Shown in pieces: positions 40,041 to 47,458 of a stretch of 64,000 nucleotides of DNA (its first letter is position 1; each line of letters begins with the position of its first letter). Below the pieces are notes generated by a model, which worked only from the letters and a program-made list of their open reading frames with translations, did not search any database and was not told where the DNA came from. Both the position numbers and the translations under genes were made by a program. This DNA is from Rhodanobacter glycinis (GTDB taxonomy: Bacteria > Pseudomonadota > Gammaproteobacteria > Xanthomonadales > Rhodanobacteraceae): assembly GCF_006438785.1 (NCBI RefSeq), contig NZ_RCZB01000002.1, positions 372,001 through 436,000 on the forward strand, given 5' to 3'.

Positions 40041-40469
40041 TCATCGGGACGATGCATCGCGCAGGCGTGGGCGCAGTGCTCCCAGGTCATAGCCCGCCCG
40101 GGCGGTGCAGGCAAGGATCTCCTCGACCGGTCGCCCGTCGCGCGCTGCGGCCAGTGCCCACAGGGTGGCCGAGCGGTTGCCGGTCCGACAGAAAGCCAAC
40201 AGCGGGCCGGGTATGTCTGCCAGTGCCTGGGCAAAGGCAACCACCTGACCCTCGTCGATCGCTCCCGCGACGACCGGCAGGTGCCGGTAGGCAAGGCCAG
40301 CGCGCGCAGCAGCAGCCGCCAGCGAGGCGCTCGTCGGCTGGCCGGCGGCTTCGCCGTCGGGGCGATTGTTGATGAGGCCGCGAACACCTGCGGCGACCAG
40401 CGCCGGGATATCCGCCTCGCCGATCTGCGGCGCGGCCCGGAAATTCGCGGTGAGTGGCGTGCCTTGCAT
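40041..40469 (-). CDS. DUF442 (TIGR01244) sulfurtransferase/phosphatase-like protein
   Basis: 142 residues. Active-site loop LLAFCRTGNRSATLWAL (Cys with Arg four residues on) and N-terminal region GEADIPALVAAGVRGLINNR-PDGE place it in the DUF442 family, the domain fused to the beta-lactamase-like hydrolase (Blh/persulfide dioxygenase) in bigR operons. Here the metallo-lactamase half is absent. It probably handles persulfide sulfur. GGGAG seven bases before ATG 40469 supports the start. It lies 130 bases upstream of the TSUP gene. Confidence 0.85.
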   Translation of the reverse strand: MQGTPLTANFRAAPQIGEADIPALVAAGVRGLINNRPDGEAAGQPTSASLAAAAARAGLAYRHLPVVAGAIDEGQVVAFAQALADIPGPLLAFCRTGNRSATLWALAAARDGRPVEEILACTARAGYDLGALRPRLRDASSR

Positions 40470-40645
40470 GACGTGCTCCCCATCAAGATGAAATAGCTGT
40501 CGACGGATGCCCGCCAGTTTGCCTGGTGCCAGATGACGCCGACGTGGGCCACCGAAAGGCGCGCAGCCAACCACCAGCCCGCCGTCATGCGGGCCACGGG
40601 CAGCAGCGACGCCGGCGGCGCCTCATGAACCGAGGCTGCATGTCC

Positions 40646-41404
40646 TCATTTGCCGAAAATCGCGTTGATCTGGTCGGGCGGCAACATGCCGACCGCCATC
40701 CGGATCTTGCCGTGCGCATCCTTGTAGACAGTTGCTGGCGTGCCACTGATGCCAAGGCTGTCCATCAGCGCATTGTTGTCCTCGATACGCTTGCCGGTGG
40801 CTGCCGGCAGGTCCTTCAACGGGGCGATCGGGCTGTGGCCGAAGGCGCTTTCATGCTCGTGCATGGCCGCCTTGGGGTCGGGCGCATCCAGCACCGCCGC
40901 GGCGCGAGCAGCGCTCTGTGGCGCGATCACTGCCACCATGATGTGGCGTACCTGCACGTCACCACCTACCAGCAACGGCTGGGTCGCCTGCCACAGCTTG
41001 TGGCAGTAGGGGCATTCGGTGTCGGTGAACACATAGACGATGCGCTTGGGGTGGGTGGCGCCTTCGGCGATCCAGCTAGCCTTGCCCAGCCGCGTCCAGG
41101 TCGCCTCATCCAGCGCTGGCGTGCTGGCGGACTCCAGCGGTCCCTGGGTGAGGTCCTTGCCGGAGGCATCGAACAGCGTGCCGACCATGACGTGCTTGCG
41201 ATCCGGCAGCAGATACACCGGCACGGCGTGACCACCGTAGTCGCCCAGATAGCCGGTGTAGCCCGCCGGTGCCGGCAACGGGCCCTTGATCACCAAGCCC
41301 TGGCCGACCAGCGCCTGGATAGGTGCCGGATAGTGGGCCGTGTCCTGCGCTTGGGCGCAGGCGCTCAGGCCCAGTGCGAACAAAAATGTAAACCAGTATT
41401 TCAT
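40646..41404 (-). CDS. dsbG: DsbG/DsbC-like periplasmic thiol-disulfide protein
   Basis: 252 residues: signal peptide (FTFLFALGLSACAQAQ), an N-terminal dimerisation-type domain and a thioredoxin fold with FTDTECPYCHKLW (CPYC) and a cis-Pro loop GISGTPATVYKD. DsbG reduces sulfenylated cysteines and isomerises disulfides in the periplasm. The ATG overlaps the stop of the upstream TlpA-like gene (ATGA), so the pair is coupled; the membrane-anchored partner may reduce it. The Cys in the signal peptide (LSAC) could also mark a lipoprotein. Confidence 0.88.
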   Translation of the reverse strand: MKYWFTFLFALGLSACAQAQDTAHYPAPIQALVGQGLVIKGPLPAPAGYTGYLGDYGGHAVPVYLLPDRKHVMVGTLFDASGKDLTQGPLESASTPALDEATWTRLGKASWIAEGATHPKRIVYVFTDTECPYCHKLWQATQPLLVGGDVQVRHIMVAVIAPQSAARAAAVLDAPDPKAAMHEHESAFGHSPIAPLKDLPAATGKRIEDNNALMDSLGISGTPATVYKDAHGKIRMAVGMLPPDQINAIFGK

Positions 41405-42252
41405 CGGGAGACTCCGGGTAGATGGGACGCCGTCGTGGCGGTGTCGGGGATGATGTGTCGCAATTGCGCGGCGAGCGTGGCCGGGGACAACTCGCCGGTA
41501 TGTATGCTGCGCAACGTGCCTTGCGCGTCGAAAAACAGCGTGGTGGGGTACCCCCGTACGCCGAAATGTTGCGACAGCCGGGATGACGGATCGATCAGGA
41601 TGCCGTCCAGGCTCAAACGATTCTCGACCAGGAAGGCGCGGATCTCCGCTGGCGACTCGCCCTGGTCGGCAAACACGAAGCGCACCTGCGTGCGCACCCG
41701 CTGGGCCTGCGCCAGCACCGGCATTTCCCGGCGGCACGGGCCGCACCAGCTGGCCCACAAGTTGACGACTAGCGGCTTGCCACGCAGCAGCTGCAGCGGC
41801 CTGGGTTGCCCATCGAGATCGAGCAATACCAGTGCGGGAAGCGGTGTGTGCAAGGCCGAGTCCAGCCGCGACGCCACCAAGCCGCCGAAGCTCCAGACCA
41901 GCACGCCGCCCAGTACCGCCCAGGCGAGGGGTTCACACAGCGGCCAGCGCCGCCAGAAGATCCACAGCGCCCCCAGCAGCACGCCAGCCACGCCGGCCCA
42001 CGGCGAAAGCCCGCCATCGCGAAGGTCGAGCACGGCTAACGGATGGTTCGCGTACTCGGGCCACCAGCGCAACACGAAGGCCAACCGGGCGAGCACCACG
42101 CCCACCAACAGCAACAGCCACAGCACCGCTTCCGTGGACGGCCGGCCGCGACGATGCAGCCAGCCATCGATCGCCATGGCCGTGCCCAGGCCGGCCAGCA
42201 CGAGCAGTCCGGCCATCGGCAGCGCGAGGGGTCCCACGGGAATGACCTGCAT
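41401..42252 (-). CDS. Membrane-anchored TlpA-type thioredoxin with Lgt-like N-terminus
   Basis: 283 residues. The first ~125 residues carry four transmembrane helices. Within them ARLAFVLRWWPEYANHPL followed by LDLRDGGL resembles the conserved core of prolipoprotein diacylglyceryl transferase (Lgt). The C-terminal half is a TlpA/ResA-like thioredoxin: VVNLWASWCGPCRREMPVL (WCGPC) and VRGYPTTLFFD (cis-Pro). It probably faces the periplasm and passes electrons to DsbG, whose gene overlaps its stop codon. GGGGA precedes ATG 42252. There is no evidence that the N-terminal half is catalytic. Confidence 0.85.
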   Translation of the reverse strand: MQVIPVGPLALPMAGLLVLAGLGTAMAIDGWLHRRGRPSTEAVLWLLLLVGVVLARLAFVLRWWPEYANHPLAVLDLRDGGLSPWAGVAGVLLGALWIFWRRWPLCEPLAWAVLGGVLVWSFGGLVASRLDSALHTPLPALVLLDLDGQPRPLQLLRGKPLVVNLWASWCGPCRREMPVLAQAQRVRTQVRFVFADQGESPAEIRAFLVENRLSLDGILIDPSSRLSQHFGVRGYPTTLFFDAQGTLRSIHTGELSPATLAAQLRHIIPDTATTASHLPGVSR

Positions 42253-42317
42253 CAGCGGGTCCCCGCGGTCAGTAGGCAATCTGAGCCCATACGCCTACTT
42301 CGTTGGATGCGGTGAGT

Positions 42318-42845
42318 TCACGCGTACGGCCGGCCGAGGTCGGCCAGGCCGCGGATATGCCTGGGATTGCCCTTGGCCACCAGGATCGCCAGCGGATTGC
42401 GCGCGTAGTCGTAGGTTTCGGCAAACCAGCTGTGCTTGTGCTGGTGCTCGGCGATCGAATTCTTTCCGGCCGTATAGACGTCCGGATGCAGGGCAATGCG
42501 CAGATTGCCCATCACCAGCGGGCCGCTCTCGATCTGTTTGGCGAGGATGCCCGGCGGCAACGTCTCGACGAAGATGCGCTGATACTGCGGATGGGCGGTG
42601 CGGAACGGGGCCATCAGGTCATGTACCACCATGAACTGGTTGCCAGCGAAGAATACCGTCAGCTGGGGATCGACGATGTCGCCGTGCAGGTCGGCGATCG
42701 CATCGACCGGTGCTGCGCTGAACTGCACGCCGCCGGCCGGTGGCGGATTCCACGGCGGCAGGTAGTCCGGGTTTTCAGCCGCGTTGGCAATGGCGACGGC
42801 CATCAGGGTTGTCAGCGCGAAGGCGTGGCGGCGAAGGTGGCGCAT
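42318..42845 (-). pseudogene. Periplasmic solute-binding protein, truncated
   Basis: 175 residues remain: signal peptide (HAFALTTLMAVAIANAA) and the N-terminal lobe of a periplasmic binding protein (TVFFAGNQFMVVHDLM, VETLPPGILAKQIESG, AILVAKGNPRHIRGLADL). The frame then stops at GRPYA, where relatives continue for another ~100 residues with the second lobe. Either the gene is broken or a short form is used. Downstream DNA reads RTRELTASNEVGVW in another frame but gives no clear continuation. The ligand in related proteins is often an oxyanion or metal. It lies 29 bases after the DsrE stop within the cluster. Confidence 0.6.
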
Positions 42846-42874
42846 GGCGGGATTCCTCGGGGCGGCGCATCCGG

Positions 42875-43426
42875 TCAGAGCGGCACCAGGGCATAGCCCT
42901 TCTGCTGCAGCTCGGTGATGGTGGTCAGTGCCGCCAGCGCGATCGTTACGCGCGGATCGATTGCCTCGTACGAATAGCCATGTTCGGCCACGGCTTGGCC
43001 GCACACCGCCACATCCACGCCGGCCTTGCGCAACTCCGCGATCACCGGCAGGTTGGGATTGGCCGTGCCGAACTGCTTGCGATAGTTCGCGTCATCCAAA
43101 GCGATCGCGGTGGCCGCTCCGGAGGCGATCGCCACGAAATGCAGGTGCTTCAGGGGCACGCCGGCGTTTGCGTACAGGTTGACGGTGCGCGCGACGCGTT
43201 CGAGGCCTGGATTGATCTTGTCCGGCTTGGCCGGTGCCACGGTGAGGCCGAAAACCACCTTGTACGAGGCCTTGGCATCGGGCTGGTAGGCGGCCTGCGG
43301 CAGTTCACGCATGCGCCCGGCCGTGTGGATGGCCGGATTTTGCCAGAGGCCGTCGCCTGCGATCGCGCCGGTGCTCGCGAAAGCGAGGCCAAGCACTACG
43401 CCAAGGGTGGAAGCGGGATGGACCAT
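42875..43426 (-). CDS. DsrE-family periplasmic protein, nested start
   Basis: 183 residues from the internal ATG 43426, preceded eight bases upstream by AAGGAG, the best ribosome site of the cluster. The signal peptide (VVLGLAFASTGAIA) leads to a mature DsrE-like domain of ~160 residues with the conserved Cys in AVCGQ. Exported DsrE proteins of this type probably carry or bind sulfur. This may be the main product, with the ArsR part made either alone by protein cleavage or only as the fusion. Confidence 0.7.
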   Translation of the reverse strand: MVHPASTLGVVLGLAFASTGAIAGDGLWQNPAIHTAGRMRELPQAAYQPDAKASYKVVFGLTVAPAKPDKINPGLERVARTVNLYANAGVPLKHLHFVAIASGAATAIALDDANYRKQFGTANPNLPVIAELRKAGVDVAVCGQAVAEHGYSYEAIDPRVTIALAALTTITELQQKGYALVPL

Positions 43427-43759
43427 GGTGTCTTCTCCTTCGTTCGTTGCTGCAGCGCTCTCGCCGCATATTCCGGACAACACAGCCGGCAGCTGTGTGG
43501 AGGCCGTCTCGCCAAGGCGATAAAACAACTGACGAGCCTCCCGCCGCTGGCTGACCAGTCCTTCTTCGCGCATGCGCGAAAGATGCTGGGACAGAGCCGA
43601 CGGCCCCAGCGCCAGTTCCTTGGCGAGATTGCCTGCCGATGCTTCGCCCCCCCGGAACAGCCGGCACAGGATGAGCAGCCGGGAGGCATTTCCCAATGCG
43701 CGAAGCAACTTGGCTGTCTCGGCCGCCCGTTGATGCAGTGGATCGCTTGTGCGCTTCAC
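42875..43759 (-). CDS. BigR/SqrR-type ArsR regulator fused in frame to exported DsrE protein
   Basis: One open frame of 294 residues. Residues 1-105 are an ArsR-family winged helix (LLRALGNASRLLILCRLFR, GPSALSQHLSRMREEGLV). Cys32 and Cys98 are 66 residues apart, exactly as the two persulfide-sensing cysteines of BigR (42/108) and SqrR (41/107). No stop follows: at Met112 a signal-peptide-like helix (STLGVVLGLAFASTGAIA) begins, then a DsrE fold with VDVAVCGQAVAEHG and ITELQQKGYALVP. GTG 43759 is used and the transcript is probably leaderless. Met112 has its own strong AAGGAG site, so the DsrE part may be made separately. First gene of the cluster. Confidence 0.85.
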   Translation of the reverse strand: MKRTSDPLHQRAAETAKLLRALGNASRLLILCRLFRGGEASAGNLAKELALGPSALSQHLSRMREEGLVSQRREARQLFYRLGETASTQLPAVLSGICGESAAATNEGEDTMVHPASTLGVVLGLAFASTGAIAGDGLWQNPAIHTAGRMRELPQAAYQPDAKASYKVVFGLTVAPAKPDKINPGLERVARTVNLYANAGVPLKHLHFVAIASGAATAIALDDANYRKQFGTANPNLPVIAELRKAGVDVAVCGQAVAEHGYSYEAIDPRVTIALAALTTITELQQKGYALVPL

Positions 43760-44074
43760 GAATTTACATTTTAGTGAAATATGAATTTCACTCTAAACGC
43801 GTGAGTTTGGTTTGTCCACATGGCTGTTGCGCATAGAGCGGGGTCGACCGCAGTCCAGGAGCGCGCAGCACCAGGGAAGATCCGGGGGTGGCTGATCCCC
43901 TTCGTGTTGCGTTCGATGCAGCGGATCAGCGTGAGGATGCCAATCGAGTCGCAGGTGTGGCCGGTTGGTGTTCCATGCCGGTCTCGGCGACGTTCCCCGA
44001 TCCGAGCCCCCCGGCTTTGGGCAGTGGTGGCGGATGGGGCACGGGCGCCAGTGGCCCTTTCGACCGCCGCACGA
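43760..44074. other. Intergenic region between ArsR-DsrE and Ohr
   Basis: 315 bases, of which only the promoter/operator next to the ArsR start (43768-43797) is recognisable. The remainder shows no supported gene. Confidence 0.5.
43768..43797 (-). promoter_or_regulatory. ArsR promoter with palindromic operator
   Basis: AGTGAAAT-ATGA-ATTTCACT (43773-43792) is a perfect 8-bp inverted repeat. On the minus strand TTTAGA (-35-like) and TAAAAT (-10, 43773-43768) flank it at 17-18 bases, so a bound repressor would block polymerase. The predicted start of transcription is two to three bases before the GTG at 43759. Confidence 0.75.
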
Positions 44075-44569
44075 TCACCGGGCGAGCGAAACCACGCACT
44101 CGATCCCTGTCCTGGCCATCTTCGCGTAGGGACAGATGCGCTCGGTATTGCGCACCAGTTCCTCGGCGATCGCGCGGTCGACACCGGGCAGGCCGATGCG
44201 GATATCCGCGGCAAGCGTGAACAGGCCATCGACCGGGTCGCGGCCGAAGGTAACTGAGGCGACGACCTCGGCATCCGGGATCGTCACGTTCGCGCGCGCC
44301 GCGAGCAAACTCAATGCGCCGTGGAAGCAGGCGGCATAGCCGGCGGCGAACAGCTGCTCCGGATTGGTGCCGCCGCCCGGACCGCCCAGTTGCTCGGGCA
44401 TCCGCAGCTGCAAGTCGAGGATTCCATCGTCGGAACGGGCCACGCCGGAGGCGCGGCCGTGTCGGGATTCACCGCCGCTGACGCGCACGGTCGCCGTGTA
44501 GAGCGGGAGGAAATCCGCCCCAAGATGCTTGTCGAGCAGGGAGACGGGCGGCGGCTTCAGTTCGGTCAT
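44075..44569 (-). CDS. Organic hydroperoxide resistance protein (Ohr/OsmC family)
   Basis: 164 residues. The two redox cysteines are in the expected places: AAGYAACFHGALSL and TERICPYAKM. The typical N-terminal Ohr strand region (LYTATVRVSGGESRHGRASG) is present. It reduces organic and fatty-acid hydroperoxides using lipoylated protein as electron donor. It lies 44 bases after the GST stop on the same strand, so it probably ends a GST/SDR stress transcript. The Ohr-subgroup assignment follows the CPY motif and is likely but not certain. Confidence 0.88.
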   Translation of the reverse strand: MTELKPPPVSLLDKHLGADFLPLYTATVRVSGGESRHGRASGVARSDDGILDLQLRMPEQLGGPGGGTNPEQLFAAGYAACFHGALSLLAARANVTIPDAEVVASVTFGRDPVDGLFTLAADIRIGLPGVDRAIAEELVRNTERICPYAKMARTGIECVVSLAR

Positions 44570-44613
44570 GGTCGGGTTCGGCGTGCTTCGATCGTGGATG
44601 ACCGGCTGGCCTA

Positions 44614-45231
44614 TCAGGCGAGGACGCCCTCTTCGGCAAGGATGGCCGCCTGCACGCCGGGATCGGTCTCCATGCGGCGGGCGAAGCGCATTAGGTGACT
44701 CAGGCCGTGCAGGCCGATGTCCTGGCTGACGGTCCAACGCAGGATCACCAGTAGATAAGGGTCGGCGATCGAGCGCGTCCCGGTCAGCCAGTCGCGACCG
44801 GCAAGCTGCGCGTCGAGCCGTTCAAGCAGCGTGCGTATGTGCAAACTGGCGTTGCGGGTCAACTCGCCGGCCAGGGCTTCTTCTTGAAGAAAAAGCGATG
44901 CCTTGAAGATCGGCAGGAACGCCTTGTGCACGTCGGAGTTGAGAAACCCCAGCCAGCGCATCACTTCGGCGCGGCCGCGCGGTTTGCCGTCGCCGAGCAG
45001 CCCCGCTTCGGGATGGAGATCGGCAAGGTAGCCGAGAATCGCGACGTTCTCGGTAAGCGTGAAGTCACCGTGTTCCAGCAGTGGCACGGTGCCCCCGGCA
45101 CTGCGGGCTCGATACTCCGGTGAGTGGACGCTGTCGTGACTCATCCTCACCGTTTCGTACGGCGCACCGATCCATTCGAGCACGATGTGCCCGGCGAGTG
45201 GACAGGCGCCGGGCAGGTAGTAGAGCTTCAC
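44614..45231 (-). CDS. Glutathione S-transferase family protein
   Basis: 205 residues: thioredoxin-like N-terminal domain (KLYYLPGACPLAGHIVLEW, then GGTVPLLEHGDFTLTENVAI with the Glu-Asn glutathione contacts) and an all-helical C-terminal domain (GRDWLTGTRSIADPYLLVIL). The beta-class-like PGACPLAGH places a Cys near the active site. GTG 45231 is the start, overlapping the stop of the SDR gene (GTGA), so translation is coupled. The substrate is unknown; detoxification of electrophiles is likely given the neighbours. Confidence 0.88.
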   Translation of the reverse strand: MKLYYLPGACPLAGHIVLEWIGAPYETVRMSHDSVHSPEYRARSAGGTVPLLEHGDFTLTENVAILGYLADLHPEAGLLGDGKPRGRAEVMRWLGFLNSDVHKAFLPIFKASLFLQEEALAGELTRNASLHIRTLLERLDAQLAGRDWLTGTRSIADPYLLVILRWTVSQDIGLHGLSHLMRFARRMETDPGVQAAILAEEGVLA

Positions 45232-46004
45232 GCTGCCGTTCCGCGGCTGGCGAACATCGAGCGGGCGAACCATGTCTGGAAGTCCTGTGCGCCCAGCCGC
45301 GCACCGTCGCCCGGCAGCAGCGTGTCCGGCTCCAGCACGGCGCCGAAGTAGGGCGCCTTCGGATCCGCGACGACCTTGCGCGAATCCCCGATGGCGGCGA
45401 GGAAGCGCTGCACCCATGCGGCCAACGGCGCCTTTTCGGGGCCACCGATTTCCACCATGCCGTTGACCGCGGCGCCGAGTGCGTAGTCGGTGACCGCATC
45501 GGCGACGTCGTCCGAGGCGATCGGCTGCATCAGCCCGCTCGAAAGATGGATCTCCTGCCCCTTGGAGCCGTCACCGGCAATGCCGTTGAGGAACTCGAAG
45601 AACTGGGTGGAATGGACGATGGTGTACGGGATGCCGGCGGCGCGGATCAGGTCTTCCTGGGCCATCTTGGCGCGGATGTACCCGCTGGTCGCAAACGCAG
45701 GACGACCGGTGCCCACCACCGACAGCGCCACATGATGCTTCACGCCGGCTTTCTTCTCCGCGGCGGCGAGGTTGCGTCCCGACGTCTGGAAGAAGTCCAT
45801 TACGGCCTTGTCCTCGAACGAAGGGGAGTTGGCCAGGTCCACCACCACGTCGGTCCCCGTCATGGCCGCGTCCAGGCCTTCGCCGGTGAGGGCGTTGACG
45901 CCAGACGATGGTGCGGCGGGAATCGCTTCGTGGCCGCGCTTGCGCAGGCGCTCGACGACTTTGCTGCCGATGAGTCCGGTACCACCGATCACGAGAATTT
46001 TCAT
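45228..46004 (-). CDS. NmrA-like NAD(P)-binding SDR protein
   Basis: 258 residues. Rossmann motif ILVIGGTGLIGSKVVERL at the N-terminus, HHVALSVVGTG and AQEDLIRAAGIPYTIVHSTQ typical of atypical SDR/NmrA-like epimerases. There is no complete YxxxK catalytic pair of classical SDRs, so it may bind NAD(P) as a redox sensor or act as a quinone-reductase-like enzyme. GGAGG six bases before ATG 46004 is strong. With a carboxymuconolactone decarboxylase and ECF41 nearby it fits the known ECF41-associated epimerase type. Confidence 0.86.
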   Translation of the reverse strand: MKILVIGGTGLIGSKVVERLRKRGHEAIPAAPSSGVNALTGEGLDAAMTGTDVVVDLANSPSFEDKAVMDFFQTSGRNLAAAEKKAGVKHHVALSVVGTGRPAFATSGYIRAKMAQEDLIRAAGIPYTIVHSTQFFEFLNGIAGDGSKGQEIHLSSGLMQPIASDDVADAVTDYALGAAVNGMVEIGGPEKAPLAAWVQRFLAAIGDSRKVVADPKAPYFGAVLEPDTLLPGDGARLGAQDFQTWFARSMFASRGTAA

Positions 46005-46148
46005 GGGAAACCTCCGCGTTGCGTTGGCGCCTGGGGCGCGTAGTGGGGCCATGCTAGGCGTGGTCAACGGCAGCCGGTAGGACCGCCGGCGGACTCGCGG
46101 TGTTGCCTGCGGCACACCAATCGTCGCGCCGCGGGCGAAGCGGCCGGA

Positions 46149-47189
46149 TCAAGCAGTACGCGTCGCAAATGCTTCCCGCGCCTCGCTCGGGACGGCCGAC
46201 GGCATCGGGCTCAACCCGATCGAGCACTCGAGGTTCAGGGCGCGCACGGCGATGGTCATGTAGTCGATGAACACCCGGATCCGCCCCGGCAGTTGCTGCC
46301 GGCTCGGATAACAGAGGTAGTGCCCGCGATCATCGGGCGCGTATTGCGCCAGGCACGCCACCAGCCGGCCGGCACGCAGGTGCTCGCTGACCTGGTAGCC
46401 CGCCATCTGTGCAATGCCCTGGCCGTCGAGCGCGGCCTGCAGCACCAGTTCGTCGTCGTTGAACGTGCAGCTGGACGAGGGCAGGAATTTCTGGATCCGG
46501 CCACCGACCTTGAACTCCCACTCGAAGATCCTGCCTGACGCCATGCGGAAATTGATGCAGCTGTGCCCGGCCAGCTCTTCCACCTGTCGCGGCAGCCCAT
46601 GGTTGCGCCGGTAGGCGGGCGACGCGCAGACCAGCATCGGCATCGGAATCAGCTGCTTGGCAATCACCTGACTGTCGTCCAGGCGCCCGTCGCGAAAGGC
46701 CACGTCGATCCGATCCGCAGTGAAGTCCGTGGTGCGGTCGTCGAGCAGCAGGTCGACGGCGATCTCCGGATAGCGGGCGCGAAAGCCGTTGAGCAGCGGC
46801 GCCACGATGCGGCGCCCGAACCCCGTCGTGGCGCTGATCCGCAGCTGCCCGCGTGGCGGCCCTTCGCGCAGATCGCGCATGTCTTCCAGTGCCTGCACGA
46901 TCCGCTCCACGCCCGGGTGGCAGTTGCGGTAGAACAATTCGCCCTCGCGGGTCAGCGTGGTGAGCCGGGTGGTGCGCAGGAACAGCCGCGTGCCCAACTG
47001 GGCCTCGAGCTTCTGCACGCTGCGGCTGACCGCCGAGCGGCCGATGCCTAGGCGGTCGCCCGCGCGGGCGAAATTGCCTTCGGTCGCCACGGCGATAAAT
47101 GCGAGCACGCCGGCGTAACTTGCCGAGAAGCTCGACGCGAGGGCGTCGCTGTTCGTGCAGTGGGGGTGATCTTGCGAATCAAAGGTCAT
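46149..47189 (-). CDS. LysR-family transcriptional regulator
   Basis: 346 residues. HTH near residues 25-85 (FIAVATEGNFARAGDRLGIG, SAVSRSVQKLEAQLG), then a substrate-binding domain (LRISATTGFGRRIVAPLL, IAVDLLLDDRTTDFTADRID). The inducer is unknown. An exact ECF41 promoter (47274-47300) lies about 80 bases upstream of its start and points into it, placing the regulator under the sigma factor encoded three genes away. The SDR, GST and ohr genes follow on the same strand and are its likely targets or operon partners. Confidence 0.88.
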   Translation of the reverse strand: MTFDSQDHPHCTNSDALASSFSASYAGVLAFIAVATEGNFARAGDRLGIGRSAVSRSVQKLEAQLGTRLFLRTTRLTTLTREGELFYRNCHPGVERIVQALEDMRDLREGPPRGQLRISATTGFGRRIVAPLLNGFRARYPEIAVDLLLDDRTTDFTADRIDVAFRDGRLDDSQVIAKQLIPMPMLVCASPAYRRNHGLPRQVEELAGHSCINFRMASGRIFEWEFKVGGRIQKFLPSSSCTFNDDELVLQAALDGQGIAQMAGYQVSEHLRAGRLVACLAQYAPDDRGHYLCYPSRQQLPGRIRVFIDYMTIAVRALNLECSIGLSPMPSAVPSEAREAFATRTA

Positions 47190-47273
47190 CGTTCGGGTCC
47201 GGCAGGCTCAGGGCTTCGCGCCGGTTACTGCGAAGCGCATCCAACACCGGCATCGGCCGGCTCATACCTGACA

Positions 47274-47300
47274 GACGTTTCGGCGGTGGCGCCTGTGACA
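47274..47300 (-). promoter_or_regulatory. ECF41-type promoter driving the LysR gene
   Basis: On the minus strand TGTCACA (47300-47294), exactly 16 bases, then CGTC (47277-47274): the published ECF41 consensus TGTCACA-N16-CGTC without a mismatch. Confidence 0.8.
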
Positions 47301-47458
47301 CCGTCGAAGGATTGGTTCCTGATGGGCAACACCGCGAGCCCGCCGACGTGCCTACCGCACGCATCGTCCGGAACCTAGGCTGGGCACCGTCGCGTATCGA
47401 GCGCGAGCGGATACCTCAGCCGATCTGAGGAATGGCCACATGCCCAGCGAGGATCCCC

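Noticed and set aside
42269..42496. Small minus-strand frame ending in VGVWAQIAY, considered as the missing end of the solute-binding protein
   Set aside because: It is in a different frame and does not read as a second lobe of a binding protein.
47385..47410. GGAAC ... GTC pattern upstream of the AhpD-like gene, as in RpoE-type promoters
   Set aside because: The spacer is about 14 bases rather than 16-17 and no TGTCAC motif is present, so it was not called a promoter.
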